The notes: generated from the sequence alone by a model not told the origin. Shown: positions 51,357 through 60,741, counted from the stretch's first letter. The stretch is 64,000 bases of DNA from UBA3537 sp038138145 (GCA_038138145.1 JAYQDD010000001.1:388576-452575); one strand, 5' to 3'. A program made the numbers and translations.

Positions 51357-51383
51357 AAACCCTTGATTTTCAAGGGTTTTTTT
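51357..51383. terminator. Terminator after the tRNA locus / hisS
   Basis: A 10-bp perfect stem (AAACCCTTGA with TCAAGGGTTT), loop TTT and a T-run of seven on the plus strand. It would end the tRNA transcript and overlaps the end of the opposing hisS. Confidence 0.8.
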
Positions 51384-52758
51384 ACGAACTAAAACGTTCT
51401 ATAAGCGTTTGGAGATAAACGGTTTCTTGTGCGCCCGTAGACATATTTTTTAACGTAAATGTATTTGCTGCCATTTCTTCATCGCCCACCAAAACAACAT
51501 AGGGAATACTGCGTTTATTAGCATATGTAATTTGTTTTTTCAATTTTGAAGGGTCTGGGTAGAGTTCAGCAACGATTCCATTGGCTCTCAAAGACTGAAC
51601 AGCTTTGTAGCTATACAAACTTTCAGCTGGACCAAAATTGGTGAATAAAACTTGTGTGGTGGATTGAGCGCTGTTTTCTGGAAACAAATTTAAATCTTCC
51701 AAAACAAGGGCAATTCGATCAAGACCAAAACTTATCCCTACTCCACTAACGCCTTTGAGTCCAAAAATACTGGTAAGGTCATCATAACGACCACCTCCAC
51801 CAATAGAGCCCATAGCTACTCCATCTGGCGCAGAAACTTCAAAAATAGCACCAGTATAATAGTTGAGCCCACGAGCCAAAGTGACATCTAACTTGAGCGT
51901 GGCTGTTTTAAGACCTAAGTTTTTTATGGTTGTCGAAATAAATTCTAATTCGGATAGTCCGGCTGTACCAATTTCAGAAGAACCCAACAATGATTTAAGG
52001 GCTGCCAATTGGTCTTGGAAATCGCCAGTCATCTTGAATAAGGGTTGCAAGGTTTCAATTCCATCAGAAGGAATTCCTTTTTGAAGCATTTCTTCTTTTA
52101 CTTTTTCGGCACCAATTTTATCTAATTTGTCCAAAGCAACGGTAAAGTCAATAAGTTTATCTTGTGCACCAATGCGTTCTGCAATGGCGGCCAAAATTTT
52201 TCTATTGTTGATTTTAATGGTGACGCCTTCCAGTTTTAAATCGGAAAAAACGGCATCATATAATTGTATGAATTCGACTTCTTGCCAAAGAGAGTCGGAA
52301 CCTACAGCATCTGCATCACATTGATAAAATTCTTGAAAACGTCCTTTTTGCGGCCGATCGGCACGCCAAACAGGTTGAATTTGGTAGCGCTTAAAGGGGA
52401 AAGTAATGTCATTTTGATACTGTGCAACATAACGTGCAAAAGGTACGGTCAAATCGTAACGCAACGCTTTTTCTGATAGAGAGTTTGAAAAACGTGCTAA
52501 TTGCCCTTCATCTAATGCCTTTAAATCGGCTTTTTTTACTTTATCACCAGAATTTAAGATCTTGAAAATCAGACGATCACCTTCTTCCCCATATTTACCC
52601 AAAAGGGTTTCAGACAACTCGAAACTTGGGGTTTCTATAGGTGCAAAACCAAAGCGTTTGAAGTTTGACTTTATGGTACTAAAGATGTATTCGCGCTGAG
52701 CGATCTGCTGCGCATTAAAATCTCTAGTTCCTTTTGCTATGCGTGGTTTTGTTGCCAT
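51382..52758 (-). CDS. hisS: Histidyl-tRNA synthetase
   Basis: Class II synthetase of 458 residues. Motif 2 is RYQIQPVWRADRP, the histidine-binding motifs are LARGLNYYTGAIFEV and GGGGRYDDL, and motif 3 is GISFGLDRIAL. The C-terminal anticodon domain starts near 360. It is preceded on the minus strand by a DUF6495 gene 39 bases away. Confidence 0.97.
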   Translation of the reverse strand: MATKPRIAKGTRDFNAQQIAQREYIFSTIKSNFKRFGFAPIETPSFELSETLLGKYGEEGDRLIFKILNSGDKVKKADLKALDEGQLARFSNSLSEKALRYDLTVPFARYVAQYQNDITFPFKRYQIQPVWRADRPQKGRFQEFYQCDADAVGSDSLWQEVEFIQLYDAVFSDLKLEGVTIKINNRKILAAIAERIGAQDKLIDFTVALDKLDKIGAEKVKEEMLQKGIPSDGIETLQPLFKMTGDFQDQLAALKSLLGSSEIGTAGLSELEFISTTIKNLGLKTATLKLDVTLARGLNYYTGAIFEVSAPDGVAMGSIGGGGRYDDLTSIFGLKGVSGVGISFGLDRIALVLEDLNLFPENSAQSTTQVLFTNFGPAESLYSYKAVQSLRANGIVAELYPDPSKLKKQITYANKRSIPYVVLVGDEEMAANTFTLKNMSTGAQETVYLQTLIERFSS

Positions 52759-52797
52759 TGGTTTTGTTTGTAAACAAATATCTTATTTTTTGAGACG

Positions 52798-53268
52798 CTA
52801 TCCAATGAGTTGTTCAAAATACTTGAACAATTCTCCTTTGGTGATGCTTGCGCCTTTTTCTATCAATTCAAAAATATTTAGGTTTTTGTCGCCTTCAACT
52901 TCTTTTTCAGCATTGAAAAGCTCGACCTCATCATCCATTAAATGTTCACGAAGCCATGAAAATCCTTCTCTCGTGGTTAAATCTACAGATTGAGTATTGA
53001 TTTTTAATCCAATCAGCGCAATGGTGTTTTCTTTGACTTGAAATAAGTATAAATGTTGTGGGGCAATATTTTCCAAATATTCTACTTTCCCCAAAACACC
53101 TTCCCAAACCAAATCACTAAAGATGTCCATTTCCTCTTCGGCGACTTTTGGTTGTTTTGCTTTTATCGTTTTCCATTCCTCTGCAGTGATGGATTGTGTG
53201 GCCAAAAAATTGATGAATTCTTTATGCAATTCCTCAAATTGTTCTTTGGTAAGTCGTCTGTATTTCAT
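52798..53268 (-). CDS. DUF6495 family protein
   Basis: Bacteroidota-restricted cytosolic protein of 156 residues. It matches family members I recall by the start KYRRLTKEQFEELHKEF and the blocks EEMDIFSDLVWEGVLGKVEYL, DLTTREGFSWLREHL and KGELFKYFEQLI. The function is unknown; the sequence is acidic and mixed alpha/beta. It lies between rplI and hisS. Confidence 0.8.
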   Translation of the reverse strand: MKYRRLTKEQFEELHKEFINFLATQSITAEEWKTIKAKQPKVAEEEMDIFSDLVWEGVLGKVEYLENIAPQHLYLFQVKENTIALIGLKINTQSVDLTTREGFSWLREHLMDDEVELFNAEKEVEGDKNLNIFELIEKGASITKGELFKYFEQLIG

Positions 53269-53285
53269 CTTAATACATTATTTAA

Positions 53286-53318
53286 TAAAAAAGGCCTGTT
53301 GAAGAAACAGACCTTTTG
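53286..53318 (-). terminator. Terminator of the rpsF-rpsR-rplI operon
   Basis: Stem formed by AAAGG-CTGTT and AACAG-CCTTT with one C-A mismatch and a GA-rich loop; on the minus strand it is followed by six T. It lies just after rplI. Confidence 0.75.
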
Positions 53319-53340
53319 AATTTTAAACTTTATTTTTCGT

Positions 53341-53793
53341 TTATGCTTTTTCAGCAACAATTTCGAAAGGTAGTTCGACATGAACATCGCGATGCAAACG
53401 TACTTTAGCGGCATATTTACCAAGACGTTTTACGTTACCTCCGGTAACAGAGATAAATTTCTTGTCGATTGTATGTCCTGCTTTTTCTAATGCTTCAGAA
53501 ACATTGATGTTGTTCACAGAGCCAAATAATTTATCTCCAGCTCCTACTTTAGCAGCAATTTTTACTTCTAAAGCTTTGATTGCTTCAGCAACCTTTTGTG
53601 CATCTTCAATGATTTTTTTCTCTTTGAAAACACGTTGTTTTAAGTTTTCTGCAAGTACTTTTTTTGCTGATGAAGTAGCAAGGATAGCTTTACCTCCAGG
53701 AATTAAAAAATTTCTACCATAACCATTTTTAACTGTTACAACATCATCCTTGAACCCTAGTCCCTCTACGTCTTGTTTTAATATTAGTTCCAT
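53341..53793 (-). CDS. rplI: 50S ribosomal protein L9
   Basis: 150 residues. N-terminal rRNA-binding domain MELILKQDVEGLGFKDDVVTVK with YGRNFLIPGGKA, a long connecting helix, and the C-terminal domain. Last gene of the S6-S18-L9 operon. Confidence 0.98.
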   Translation of the reverse strand: MELILKQDVEGLGFKDDVVTVKNGYGRNFLIPGGKAILATSSAKKVLAENLKQRVFKEKKIIEDAQKVAEAIKALEVKIAAKVGAGDKLFGSVNNINVSEALEKAGHTIDKKFISVTGGNVKRLGKYAAKVRLHRDVHVELPFEIVAEKA

Positions 53794-53806
53794 AATTATG
53801 ATAATT

Positions 53807-54100
53807 TTATTTCAATAAATCTGCTACATACGGCATAAGGGCCAAATGTCTGGCTCTTTTTACTGCGGTTGCAACTTTTCGTTGGTACTTCAATGATGTT
53901 CCAGTAAGTCGTCTTGGCAAAAGTTTTCCTTGCTCATTGACGAATTTTAATAGAAAATCTGGGTCTTTGTAATCAATATATTTGATTCCTGATTTTTTGA
54001 AACGGCAATATTTTTTTGTTTTGTTTGTTTCAATGTTTAAAGGAGTTAAATACCTGATTTCACCACCTTTTTTGCCTTTTGCTTGTTGTTCTATTGACAT
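53807..54100 (-). CDS. rpsR: 30S ribosomal protein S18
   Basis: 97 residues, slightly longer than the E. coli protein because of an N-terminal extension rich in Lys/Gly. Core motifs: YCRFKKSGIKYIDYKDPDFL and RRLTGTSLKYQRKVATAVKRAR. Located between S6 (2 bases) and L9 (13 bases). Confidence 0.98.
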   Translation of the reverse strand: MSIEQQAKGKKGGEIRYLTPLNIETNKTKKYCRFKKSGIKYIDYKDPDFLLKFVNEQGKLLPRRLTGTSLKYQRKVATAVKRARHLALMPYVADLLK

Positions 54101-54102
54101 AA

Positions 54103-54441
54103 TTACGCTTTTTCTTTAAGTTTATCTCTTCTACGTTGGGCCCATGATATGGCATGCTTATCAAGTTTTACAGTGAGGTAACGCATAAAACGCTCGTCAC
54201 GTCTAAACTCAACTTCAAGTGGACCAACGGCCTCACCAGGAGCAGTAAATTCAAATAAGTGGTAAAATCCACTTTTCTTGTTTTGGATTGGATAGGCCAA
54301 TTTTTTTAGCCCCCAATCTTCTTTTGATACCATCTTAGCTCCTTTAGAAACGAGAAAATCTTCGTATTTCTTTACTGTTTCCTTTATCTGGTCTTCAGAT
54401 AAAACGGGATTTAAGATGAAAACAGTTTCGTAATGATTCAT
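54103..54441 (-). CDS. rpsF: 30S ribosomal protein S6
   Basis: 112 residues from MNHYETVFILNP. Family motifs HYETVFILNPVLSEDQ, GLKKLAYPIQNKKSGFY and RFMRYLTVKL. The start at 54441 is chosen over 54495 because the upstream part contains the promoter (54465-54495) and no S6 sequence. First gene of the S6-S18-L9 operon. Confidence 0.97.
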   Translation of the reverse strand: MNHYETVFILNPVLSEDQIKETVKKYEDFLVSKGAKMVSKEDWGLKKLAYPIQNKKSGFYHLFEFTAPGEAVGPLEVEFRRDERFMRYLTVKLDKHAISWAQRRRDKLKEKA

Positions 54442-54464
54442 ATAATTAATTTTTAAAATGGATG

Positions 54465-54495
54465 CAAAACTAATTATTTTATATGGTTTAAACAA
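54465..54495 (-). promoter_or_regulatory. rpsF operon promoter (TTG, 20 nt, TAGTTTTG)
   Basis: On the minus strand TTG (54495-54493), a 20-base spacer and TAGTTTTG (54472-54465) match the Bacteroidota consensus; the leader is about 20 bases. Confidence 0.7.
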
Positions 54496-54548
54496 CTTTA
54501 ATGAATAGCTTTTTTTTAAATTTATTTTTTACCTTTTAACGATGAATA

Positions 54549-54579
54549 TTGGTTTTTATCGAATTTATCTTTAATTTTG
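54549..54579 (+). promoter_or_regulatory. LytTR gene promoter (TTG, 20 nt, TAATTTTG)
   Basis: TTG (54549-54551), a 20-base spacer and TAATTTTG (54572-54579). The start is predicted near 54585, about 30 bases before the ATG at 54615. This also rules out a TTG start at 54549. Confidence 0.7.
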
Positions 54580-54614
54580 TAGTCTACTATCAACCAATTT
54601 TAACCTTTATTGCT

Positions 54615-55328
54615 ATGAAAATCAACTGTATTGTCATTGATCCACATGCACTACAACGCATTAATACAATTTCAAAAATTAATAGCCACGATGCATTGCG
54701 ATTCACCAACGAATTTAGCACATCAACAGATGCGCTTGAATTTCTTGAGGAAAATAATACAGATTTAATTTTTCTTGAAATTGATACCCCTAACTTGAAT
54801 GGTTTTGAATTTTTAGATTTGATCAAAACCACTGGAAAAAAGATGCCAAAGGTAATCATTACTACAAAAAATACAGATTATGCTTTTAAATCTTACAGAT
54901 ATGATGTTGTTGATTTTTTAGCTAAACCACTGAATGAATCTCTATTTCAGAACGCTATAGATAAAGTGCTTAAAGTTTTTTCTCCCTCAGTTCAAGACAC
55001 GGAAACAGATACACAACATATTTTTATCAAAAGTAATTTGAAAAAAAGAAAGGTGTACATCAAAGATATTAAATGGATTGAAGCCCTTGGTGATTATGTA
55101 AAACTCATTACAAACAATGGTAGTTTTGTTATTTTATCGACCATGAAAGCTTTTGAAAATGAACTCCCTTCAAAAAAGTTTTTGAGAATCCATAAATCAT
55201 ACATCATCAACCTGAAAAAAGTTGAACGTTACAACAGTAAATTTGTCGAAATTGAAAATTCACAAATTCCACTAAGTAGAAACAAAAAGACTTCACTAAC
55301 ACAAGCACTTGAAATAGCTTCATCTTAA
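54615..55328 (+). CDS. Orphan LytTR response regulator with altered receiver
   Basis: 237 residues: a receiver domain (about 1-120) and a LytTR DNA-binding domain (about 140-235; IEALGDYVKLITN, KKFLRIHKSYIIN). The receiver keeps the Thr (VIITTKN) and Lys (FLAKPL, Lys104) switch residues, but the phospho-acceptor Asp is Glu55 (FLEIDTP) and the acidic pair near the N-terminus is Asp-Pro. It may be locked in an active-like state or controlled without phosphorylation. No histidine kinase is adjacent. Confidence 0.88.
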   Translation: MKINCIVIDPHALQRINTISKINSHDALRFTNEFSTSTDALEFLEENNTDLIFLEIDTPNLNGFEFLDLIKTTGKKMPKVIITTKNTDYAFKSYRYDVVDFLAKPLNESLFQNAIDKVLKVFSPSVQDTETDTQHIFIKSNLKKRKVYIKDIKWIEALGDYVKLITNNGSFVILSTMKAFENELPSKKFLRIHKSYIINLKKVERYNSKFVEIENSQIPLSRNKKTSLTQALEIASS

Positions 55329-55333
55329 CCCCG

Positions 55334-57802
55334 CTAATAGTTATCAACATTAATGACCAACCGAACAGGTCTGAATAGTTTTGTGCTTAAAAAACTATTT
55401 TTGATGCGGTGAATTATGGCCTTTGTCTTTTGTAAGGATTGATCATTAGGGATTTTAATCAAAATATTCTTGTGGTACAAATTTCTTATTCGTGATACAG
55501 GAGGAAATTCTGGCCCCAAAACATAAGCACCAAACACTTGACCAAGTGCTTTTGCCAACCAAGCTGCACCTTCATTTACTCTGTTATAATCTTTGTGTTT
55601 GAGTGTGATTTTTATAATTCTAAAATATGGAGGATAATTGTATATACGGCGTTGATAAGTCTGTTCTTCAAACATTTTAGCATACTGATTTGAAGAAACT
55701 TGCTGCAAAATATTATGATGAGGGTTGTAGGATTGAATAATGACTTTGCCTCTAATTTTGGTGCGCCCTGCTCTTCCAGAAACCTGTTGCAGAAGCTGAA
55801 AACAACGTTCATGCGCTCTAAAATCTGGGAAATTAATAAGTTGGTCAGCATTGAGTACTCCTACTAACTTAACGTCTCTAAAATCCAATCCTTTTGTAAG
55901 CATTTGGGTCCCCACCAAAATGTCGATTTCTTTTTGTTCAAATTTTTGAATTATACGATCATAACTGTATTTGCCTCGAGTGGTATCCAGATCCATTCGT
56001 GCCACTTTCGCATTCGGGAAAAGTGCCATTGTTTCTTCTTGAATTTGTTCTGTACCAAAACCCTTAGTATCCAAATCAACACCACCACAGGCCCCACATT
56101 GTTTTTGTACTACAATTGCATAACTACAATAGTGACAACGCAGTTGATTGGCATGTTGATGGTAGGTCAACGTCACATCGCAATTTGGACACTCTGGACT
56201 ATGCCCGCAAGAGTTACAGGTCAAAACTGGCGCATAGCCTCTCCTGTTTTGAAAGAGAATGATTTGGTGCTTATCTTCTAGCGCTTCTTTCATCTCAGTA
56301 ATAAGTCGATCACTAAAATGACCGTTCATGCGCTTTCGTTTATGTTTATCCTTAAGGTCTACCAATTCTATATCTGGAAGAATGACATCATTGTAGCGTT
56401 TTGTTAATGAAACATAGCCATATTTATTTTGTTGAACAGCATTAAAATAACTTTCAATACTGGGCGTAGCAGAACCCAAAATTGTCTTGGCTTTGTGAAG
56501 ATTTGCCAAAACAATGGCCGCATCTCGAGCATGGTATCGTGGTGCAGGGTCAAATTGTTTGTAAGAAGGTTCGTGCTCTTCATCGACTAGCACTAACCCC
56601 AAATTTGAGAATGGCAAAAACAAAGAAGAACGAGCGCCAATGACAACGCGGGAACGCTCTGAGTTTTGCAATACGCGATTCCATATTTCTACACGCTCAT
56701 TTGGGCTGAATTTTGAATGATAAACCGCAATTTGATCGCCAAAATAATGTTTCAATCGTAAAACTAACTGAGAAGTCAAAGCAATTTCTGGTACCAAAAA
56801 CAATGCTTGTTCTCCTTTGGCGAGTACTGCTTCTATCATATTTACATAAATTTCTGTTTTTCCGGACGATGTTACGCCATGAAAAAGACAAACATCTTTA
56901 TCTTTTAAAACAGAATTAATACGCGACAATGCGGTTTGTTGCTCTGTGCTTAAAGTGATTTTTTTATGGGTTGGAAGCCCTTCCAATTTCAATCGGTCAA
57001 CCTCAACAAAGTGTTCCTCAAAAATTGATTTATCGATCAAGGCCTTAATTTGTGGAGACGTCCCCCCGCTTGCCTTTTTTAATTCAGCAACCGAAACGCG
57101 TTCAGATGCTTTACAGAGAGAAAAATATGCCAAAACGATTTGCTTTTGCTTTTTTGAGCGTTCCAGTTGATCCAATAATGCTGTTAAACTTCCCTCCTTC
57201 TTGTAATCAGAATGAAGAACCACCGTACGCAAAAGTTTCGGTTTATATTTTTGAATTAATTCTTGACTAGTAGTAATTATCCTTTCATCTAACAAGGGTT
57301 TTAGAATTTTGAGGGTATTTTTTTTATTCAAAACTGCATGAACATCTTCTACTTTGAGTCGCGCTTCTTGTTGTAGTGCCTCAACGACAAGAAACTGATC
57401 GTCAGTAAGCAATTCTTCGTTGATTTCTGCATCTGGATGCATCGAAATTACAGATTCACTTTGCAACAATAGTGCACTGGGAATGGCGGCACTCAAAACC
57501 TCACCCAAAGCGCACATGTAATACGTAGAAATCCATGTCCAATGTTGCAATTGGATGGGGTTGACAATTGGAGCATCGTCGATTATACTATGGATGGATT
57601 TGACTTCATATGCTGTAGGTGCGTTATGATGACATTTTAAAACCAATGCAGTATATACCTTATTTTTGCCAAAGGGAACAGCTACACGGATACCTGGCTT
57701 TATAAAATCAAATTCTGCCTGAGTTACTGCATAAGAAAAATTACGTTCCAAAGGCAACGGCAGAACGACGTCGATAAAATATAAATGGCCTAACTGTTGC
57801 AT
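55334..57802 (-). CDS. priA: Primosomal protein N' (replication restart helicase PriA)
   Basis: 822 residues. N-terminal 3'BD and winged domains, Walker A FHGVTSSGKTEIYVN, VDEEHEPSYKQ, the zinc-binding pairs CNSCGHSPECPNC and CHYC...CGACG, and the C-terminal helicase motifs (GTEQIQEE, QVSGRAGR). It rebuilds stalled replication forks. Its start overlaps the end of the YihY gene by 13 bases. Confidence 0.96.
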   Translation of the reverse strand: MQQLGHLYFIDVVLPLPLERNFSYAVTQAEFDFIKPGIRVAVPFGKNKVYTALVLKCHHNAPTAYEVKSIHSIIDDAPIVNPIQLQHWTWISTYYMCALGEVLSAAIPSALLLQSESVISMHPDAEINEELLTDDQFLVVEALQQEARLKVEDVHAVLNKKNTLKILKPLLDERIITTSQELIQKYKPKLLRTVVLHSDYKKEGSLTALLDQLERSKKQKQIVLAYFSLCKASERVSVAELKKASGGTSPQIKALIDKSIFEEHFVEVDRLKLEGLPTHKKITLSTEQQTALSRINSVLKDKDVCLFHGVTSSGKTEIYVNMIEAVLAKGEQALFLVPEIALTSQLVLRLKHYFGDQIAVYHSKFSPNERVEIWNRVLQNSERSRVVIGARSSLFLPFSNLGLVLVDEEHEPSYKQFDPAPRYHARDAAIVLANLHKAKTILGSATPSIESYFNAVQQNKYGYVSLTKRYNDVILPDIELVDLKDKHKRKRMNGHFSDRLITEMKEALEDKHQIILFQNRRGYAPVLTCNSCGHSPECPNCDVTLTYHQHANQLRCHYCSYAIVVQKQCGACGGVDLDTKGFGTEQIQEETMALFPNAKVARMDLDTTRGKYSYDRIIQKFEQKEIDILVGTQMLTKGLDFRDVKLVGVLNADQLINFPDFRAHERCFQLLQQVSGRAGRTKIRGKVIIQSYNPHHNILQQVSSNQYAKMFEEQTYQRRIYNYPPYFRIIKITLKHKDYNRVNEGAAWLAKALGQVFGAYVLGPEFPPVSRIRNLYHKNILIKIPNDQSLQKTKAIIHRIKNSFLSTKLFRPVRLVINVDNY

Positions 57803-58728
57803 TTTTGTTTCAGACGTTGCAAAGATGCGTTAAGCTCAAAACCGAGCAATAAAATGATGGCATTCAGCCATAAATAAAACAGTAAAATCAAAAGAGCACC
57901 AATGGATCCGTAAAGCTGATTGTAGTTGGAGAAATTTTCGATGTAATAGCCAAATAAATAAGAATTTAGAACCACTAAAAATGTGGTAAACAATGCCCCT
58001 ACTGAAAAAAATCGTGACTGTTTTCCATCTTTAGTACCAAAAAAATAAAGAACAGCAATGGTGAGGTAGATCATCAAAATGAAAAATAGAAATTTGGATG
58101 CATCAATCCAAAACAACTCACTCGAGGCGTCCTTAATATTCAACGAATCGTAAAAGGGATGAATCAAATAAATTTCACAAAATCCAACACCAATTATCGT
58201 AACAATCAAAATAAAAACTAATATGATGGAAACCCCAAAAGCATACAGATATTGATTAATGAAATTTCTGTTAAGTTGCTGGTGATAAGAGTTTTCAAAT
58301 CCAGAAAATACAGCATTAACACCATTGGACATCAAAAACATGGAAATTATAAAAACGGAAGAAATAAGTCCACCCCCTCTATTTTTGTTGATGTTTTCAA
58401 ATATGTTTTGATTAAAAAAATCGGAAGTATTGGGCGGTAAAGTGGCATCCAAAAAATTTAAAAAATCCGATTGGAATCCTTCAAATGGGATATAAGGAAT
58501 CAAAATTATAATGAATAACAAAAACGGAAAAATGGCCATAAAAAAACTAAAGGCAACAGCACTTGCACGAATTGAAAGTGCCCCATGTATGATACCTAAA
58601 ATGTACATTTCCAAAAGATCATAAAGGGTTAAGCCTTCCAACCCAGGAAGTTTAATTGACTTAAAAAGTCGAACTACCCAGCGCAAAACAGGAATTTTTT
58701 CTAATTTTTGTTCAATTGGTGTACTCAT
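57790..58728 (-). CDS. YihY/BrkB family membrane protein
   Basis: 312 residues with six predicted membrane helices. Family marks: LSIRASAVAFSFFMAIFPFL after a cytosolic N-terminus, and the late LYGSIGALLILLFYLWLNA. These proteins are not RNase BN (an old misnomer); a transport or cell-envelope role is suspected. It overlaps nadC by 4 bases and priA by 13. Confidence 0.88.
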   Translation of the reverse strand: MSTPIEQKLEKIPVLRWVVRLFKSIKLPGLEGLTLYDLLEMYILGIIHGALSIRASAVAFSFFMAIFPFLLFIIILIPYIPFEGFQSDFLNFLDATLPPNTSDFFNQNIFENINKNRGGGLISSVFIISMFLMSNGVNAVFSGFENSYHQQLNRNFINQYLYAFGVSIILVFILIVTIIGVGFCEIYLIHPFYDSLNIKDASSELFWIDASKFLFFILMIYLTIAVLYFFGTKDGKQSRFFSVGALFTTFLVVLNSYLFGYYIENFSNYNQLYGSIGALLILLFYLWLNAIILLLGFELNASLQRLKQKCNS

Positions 58729-59585
58729 TCTACAGCTTTTAGACTGAGGTCCATGTTATACACCGAATGCGTAAGTGCACCGGAAGAAATAAAATCAACC
58801 CCACATTCTGCATAATGGCGCAAAGTAACTTCATCTATACCACCCGAGGATTCTGTTTGACATTGGTCGCCAATAAGGGCTACAGCTGCTTTGGTTTCTT
58901 GAATATTGAAATTGTCAATCAAAATTCGATCGGCTCCTCCATGCGCCAAAATGTCTTTAATTTCGTCCATATCACGGGCCTCAACGATAATTTTCAGATT
59001 TAATTGATTACGCTTGATATATTCAGTCGTCAAATTCAAAGCATTGGTTACACCTCCTGCAAAATCAATATGGTTGTCTTTGAGCATAATCACATCGTAG
59101 AGTGCAAAACGGTGATTTACACCCCCACCTATCGTCACGGCCCATTTTTCTAAAGCACGAATACCAGGGGTTGTTTTTCGCGTATCCAAAATTTTGGTCT
59201 TTGTGCCTTTCAATACTTGAACAAAATAATCGGTTTTTGTAGCGATGGCACTCATACGCTGCATAGCATTGAGCACCAAACGTTCAGCTTTCAATATAGA
59301 CTGTTGTGGTCCTAGAACCACAAAAGCAATATCGCCAAATTTTACTGCAGTACCGTCTTGAATATGTACCGTCATTCGTAGTCTTGAATCAATGTATTTG
59401 AACACTTGTCTGGCAAACTCTACACCTGCCAAAATGCCTTTGTCTTTAACCAACAACTGCGCTTTACCAAATGCATTTTCGGGGATACATGCCAATGAAC
59501 TGTGGTCTCCAGAACCAACATCTTCTCGAACTGCGTTGGCAATAATTAGTTGTATTTCATTTTGAAAAGCTTCTTGACTAATCAT
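58725..59585 (-). CDS. nadC: Quinolinate phosphoribosyltransferase
   Basis: Makes nicotinate mononucleotide from quinolinate and PRPP in NAD synthesis. The 286 residues contain TKTKILDTRKTTPGIR, NHRFALYDVIMLKDNHI, EARDMDEI and the end SSGGIDEVTLRHYAE. Overlaps the YihY gene start by 4 bases. Confidence 0.96.
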   Translation of the reverse strand: MISQEAFQNEIQLIIANAVREDVGSGDHSSLACIPENAFGKAQLLVKDKGILAGVEFARQVFKYIDSRLRMTVHIQDGTAVKFGDIAFVVLGPQQSILKAERLVLNAMQRMSAIATKTDYFVQVLKGTKTKILDTRKTTPGIRALEKWAVTIGGGVNHRFALYDVIMLKDNHIDFAGGVTNALNLTTEYIKRNQLNLKIIVEARDMDEIKDILAHGGADRILIDNFNIQETKAAVALIGDQCQTESSGGIDEVTLRHYAECGVDFISSGALTHSVYNMDLSLKAVE

Positions 59586-59656
59586 TATTTTTTTGTTTAA
59601 AGCTAAATTAAGGATTTGATTGATTAAAAATAAAAAAATGTCTTCTAATTTATGAT

Positions 59657-59664
59657 TAACTTTG
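59657..59664 (+). promoter_or_regulatory. -7 box TAACTTTG of rlmH
   Basis: Fits TAnnTTTG and ends four bases before the rlmH ATG, predicting a leaderless mRNA. No -33 TTG at the usual distance. Confidence 0.5.
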
Positions 59665-59668
59665 TCGT

Positions 59669-60142
59669 ATGAAAATTAAACTCCTAACCATTGGGAAAAC
59701 AGATGATAAGGCACTGGAACAATTGATTCAAAAATATGATACTAGACTTCAACACTACATCGCTTTTTCATTGGAAATTATTCCTGATTTAAAACAAAGA
59801 AAAAACCTTTCTATTCAACTTCAGAAAGAGAAAGAAGGACAATTGATTTTATCTAAAATTTCATCAACAGACCAGCTATTTCTGTTGGATGAAAATGGAA
59901 AAACCATGGATTCCGTAGAGTTTTCCAAATTTTTACAAAAACAAATGAATTCTGGCCCAAAACAATTGGTTTTTGTTATTGGTGGGCCTTATGGCTTTTC
60001 AGAAAAAGTATACCAAAAAGCGCATGGGAAAATTTCACTTTCAAAAATGACATTCTCACATCAAATGGTACGTCTTTTTGCTGTCGAACAACTCTACAGG
60101 GGATTTACAATTCTCCGCAATGAACCCTACCACCATCAATAA
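59669..60142 (+). CDS. rlmH: 23S rRNA (pseudouridine1915-N3)-methyltransferase
   Basis: SPOUT-fold methyltransferase of 157 residues. The trefoil-knot SAM site is VFVIGGPYGFSEKVY with SLSKMTFSHQMVRL, and the conserved end is LRNEPYHHQ. Followed by rdgB after 2 bases. Confidence 0.97.
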   Translation: MKIKLLTIGKTDDKALEQLIQKYDTRLQHYIAFSLEIIPDLKQRKNLSIQLQKEKEGQLILSKISSTDQLFLLDENGKTMDSVEFSKFLQKQMNSGPKQLVFVIGGPYGFSEKVYQKAHGKISLSKMTFSHQMVRLFAVEQLYRGFTILRNEPYHHQ

Positions 60143-60144
60143 TT

Positions 60145-60726
60145 ATGATAAAAATCGTTTTTGCAACCAATAATCCCAACAAACTCAAGGAAGTACAAGC
60201 CCAACTCCCCGAAGGGATTCAATTGGTGAGTTTAAAAGATATAGGGTGTACTGAAGATATCCCAGAAACACAAAACACCATTGAAGGCAATGCACTTCAA
60301 AAAGCAAACTACATCAAATCCAAATACAACAGCGATTGTTTTGCCGACGATACCGGTTTAGAAGTTGATGCTTTGGACGGTGCACCAGGTGTGTATTCTG
60401 CGCGCTATGCTGGTCCTGAAAAAAAAGCCGAAAACAATGTAAAAAAACTGCTCAATGCCTTGGAAAATGAACCAAATCGTGCCGCGCAATTCAAAACCGT
60501 AATTGCATTGCATTATAAAGGGAAATTAGTACAATTTGAAGGGGTTTGCAAAGGAGAAATTACGCATACTCCAAAAGGGTCTGGTGGTTTTGGTTACGAC
60601 CCCATTTTTAAACCATTGGGTAAAGAACAAACTTTCGCGGAATTGACTCTTGACGAAAAAAACGCTATCGGCCACAGAGGAATTGCAGTTGCACAATTGA
60701 TTGAATTTTTTAAACAAAATCAGTAA
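60145..60726 (+). CDS. rdgB: Non-canonical purine NTP pyrophosphatase (RdgB/HAM1)
   Basis: Removes dITP, XTP and similar damaged nucleotides. The 193 residues have FATNNPNKLKEV, FADDTGLEVDALDGAPGVYSARY and GSGGFGYDPIF. The late SHR motif is GHRG here (Ser to Gly), a mild change. Co-transcribed with rlmH. Confidence 0.94.
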   Translation: MIKIVFATNNPNKLKEVQAQLPEGIQLVSLKDIGCTEDIPETQNTIEGNALQKANYIKSKYNSDCFADDTGLEVDALDGAPGVYSARYAGPEKKAENNVKKLLNALENEPNRAAQFKTVIALHYKGKLVQFEGVCKGEITHTPKGSGGFGYDPIFKPLGKEQTFAELTLDEKNAIGHRGIAVAQLIEFFKQNQ

Positions 60727-60741
60727 CTGAATTATTTAACG

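Noticed and set aside
52750..52775. TTTGTTTGTAAACAAA upstream of hisS resembling the proteorhodopsin palindrome
   Set aside because: The half-sites are spaced two bases differently and hisS is housekeeping; TTTG and AAAC words are common in such AT-rich promoters. It is a warning that the light palindrome needs a genome-wide test.
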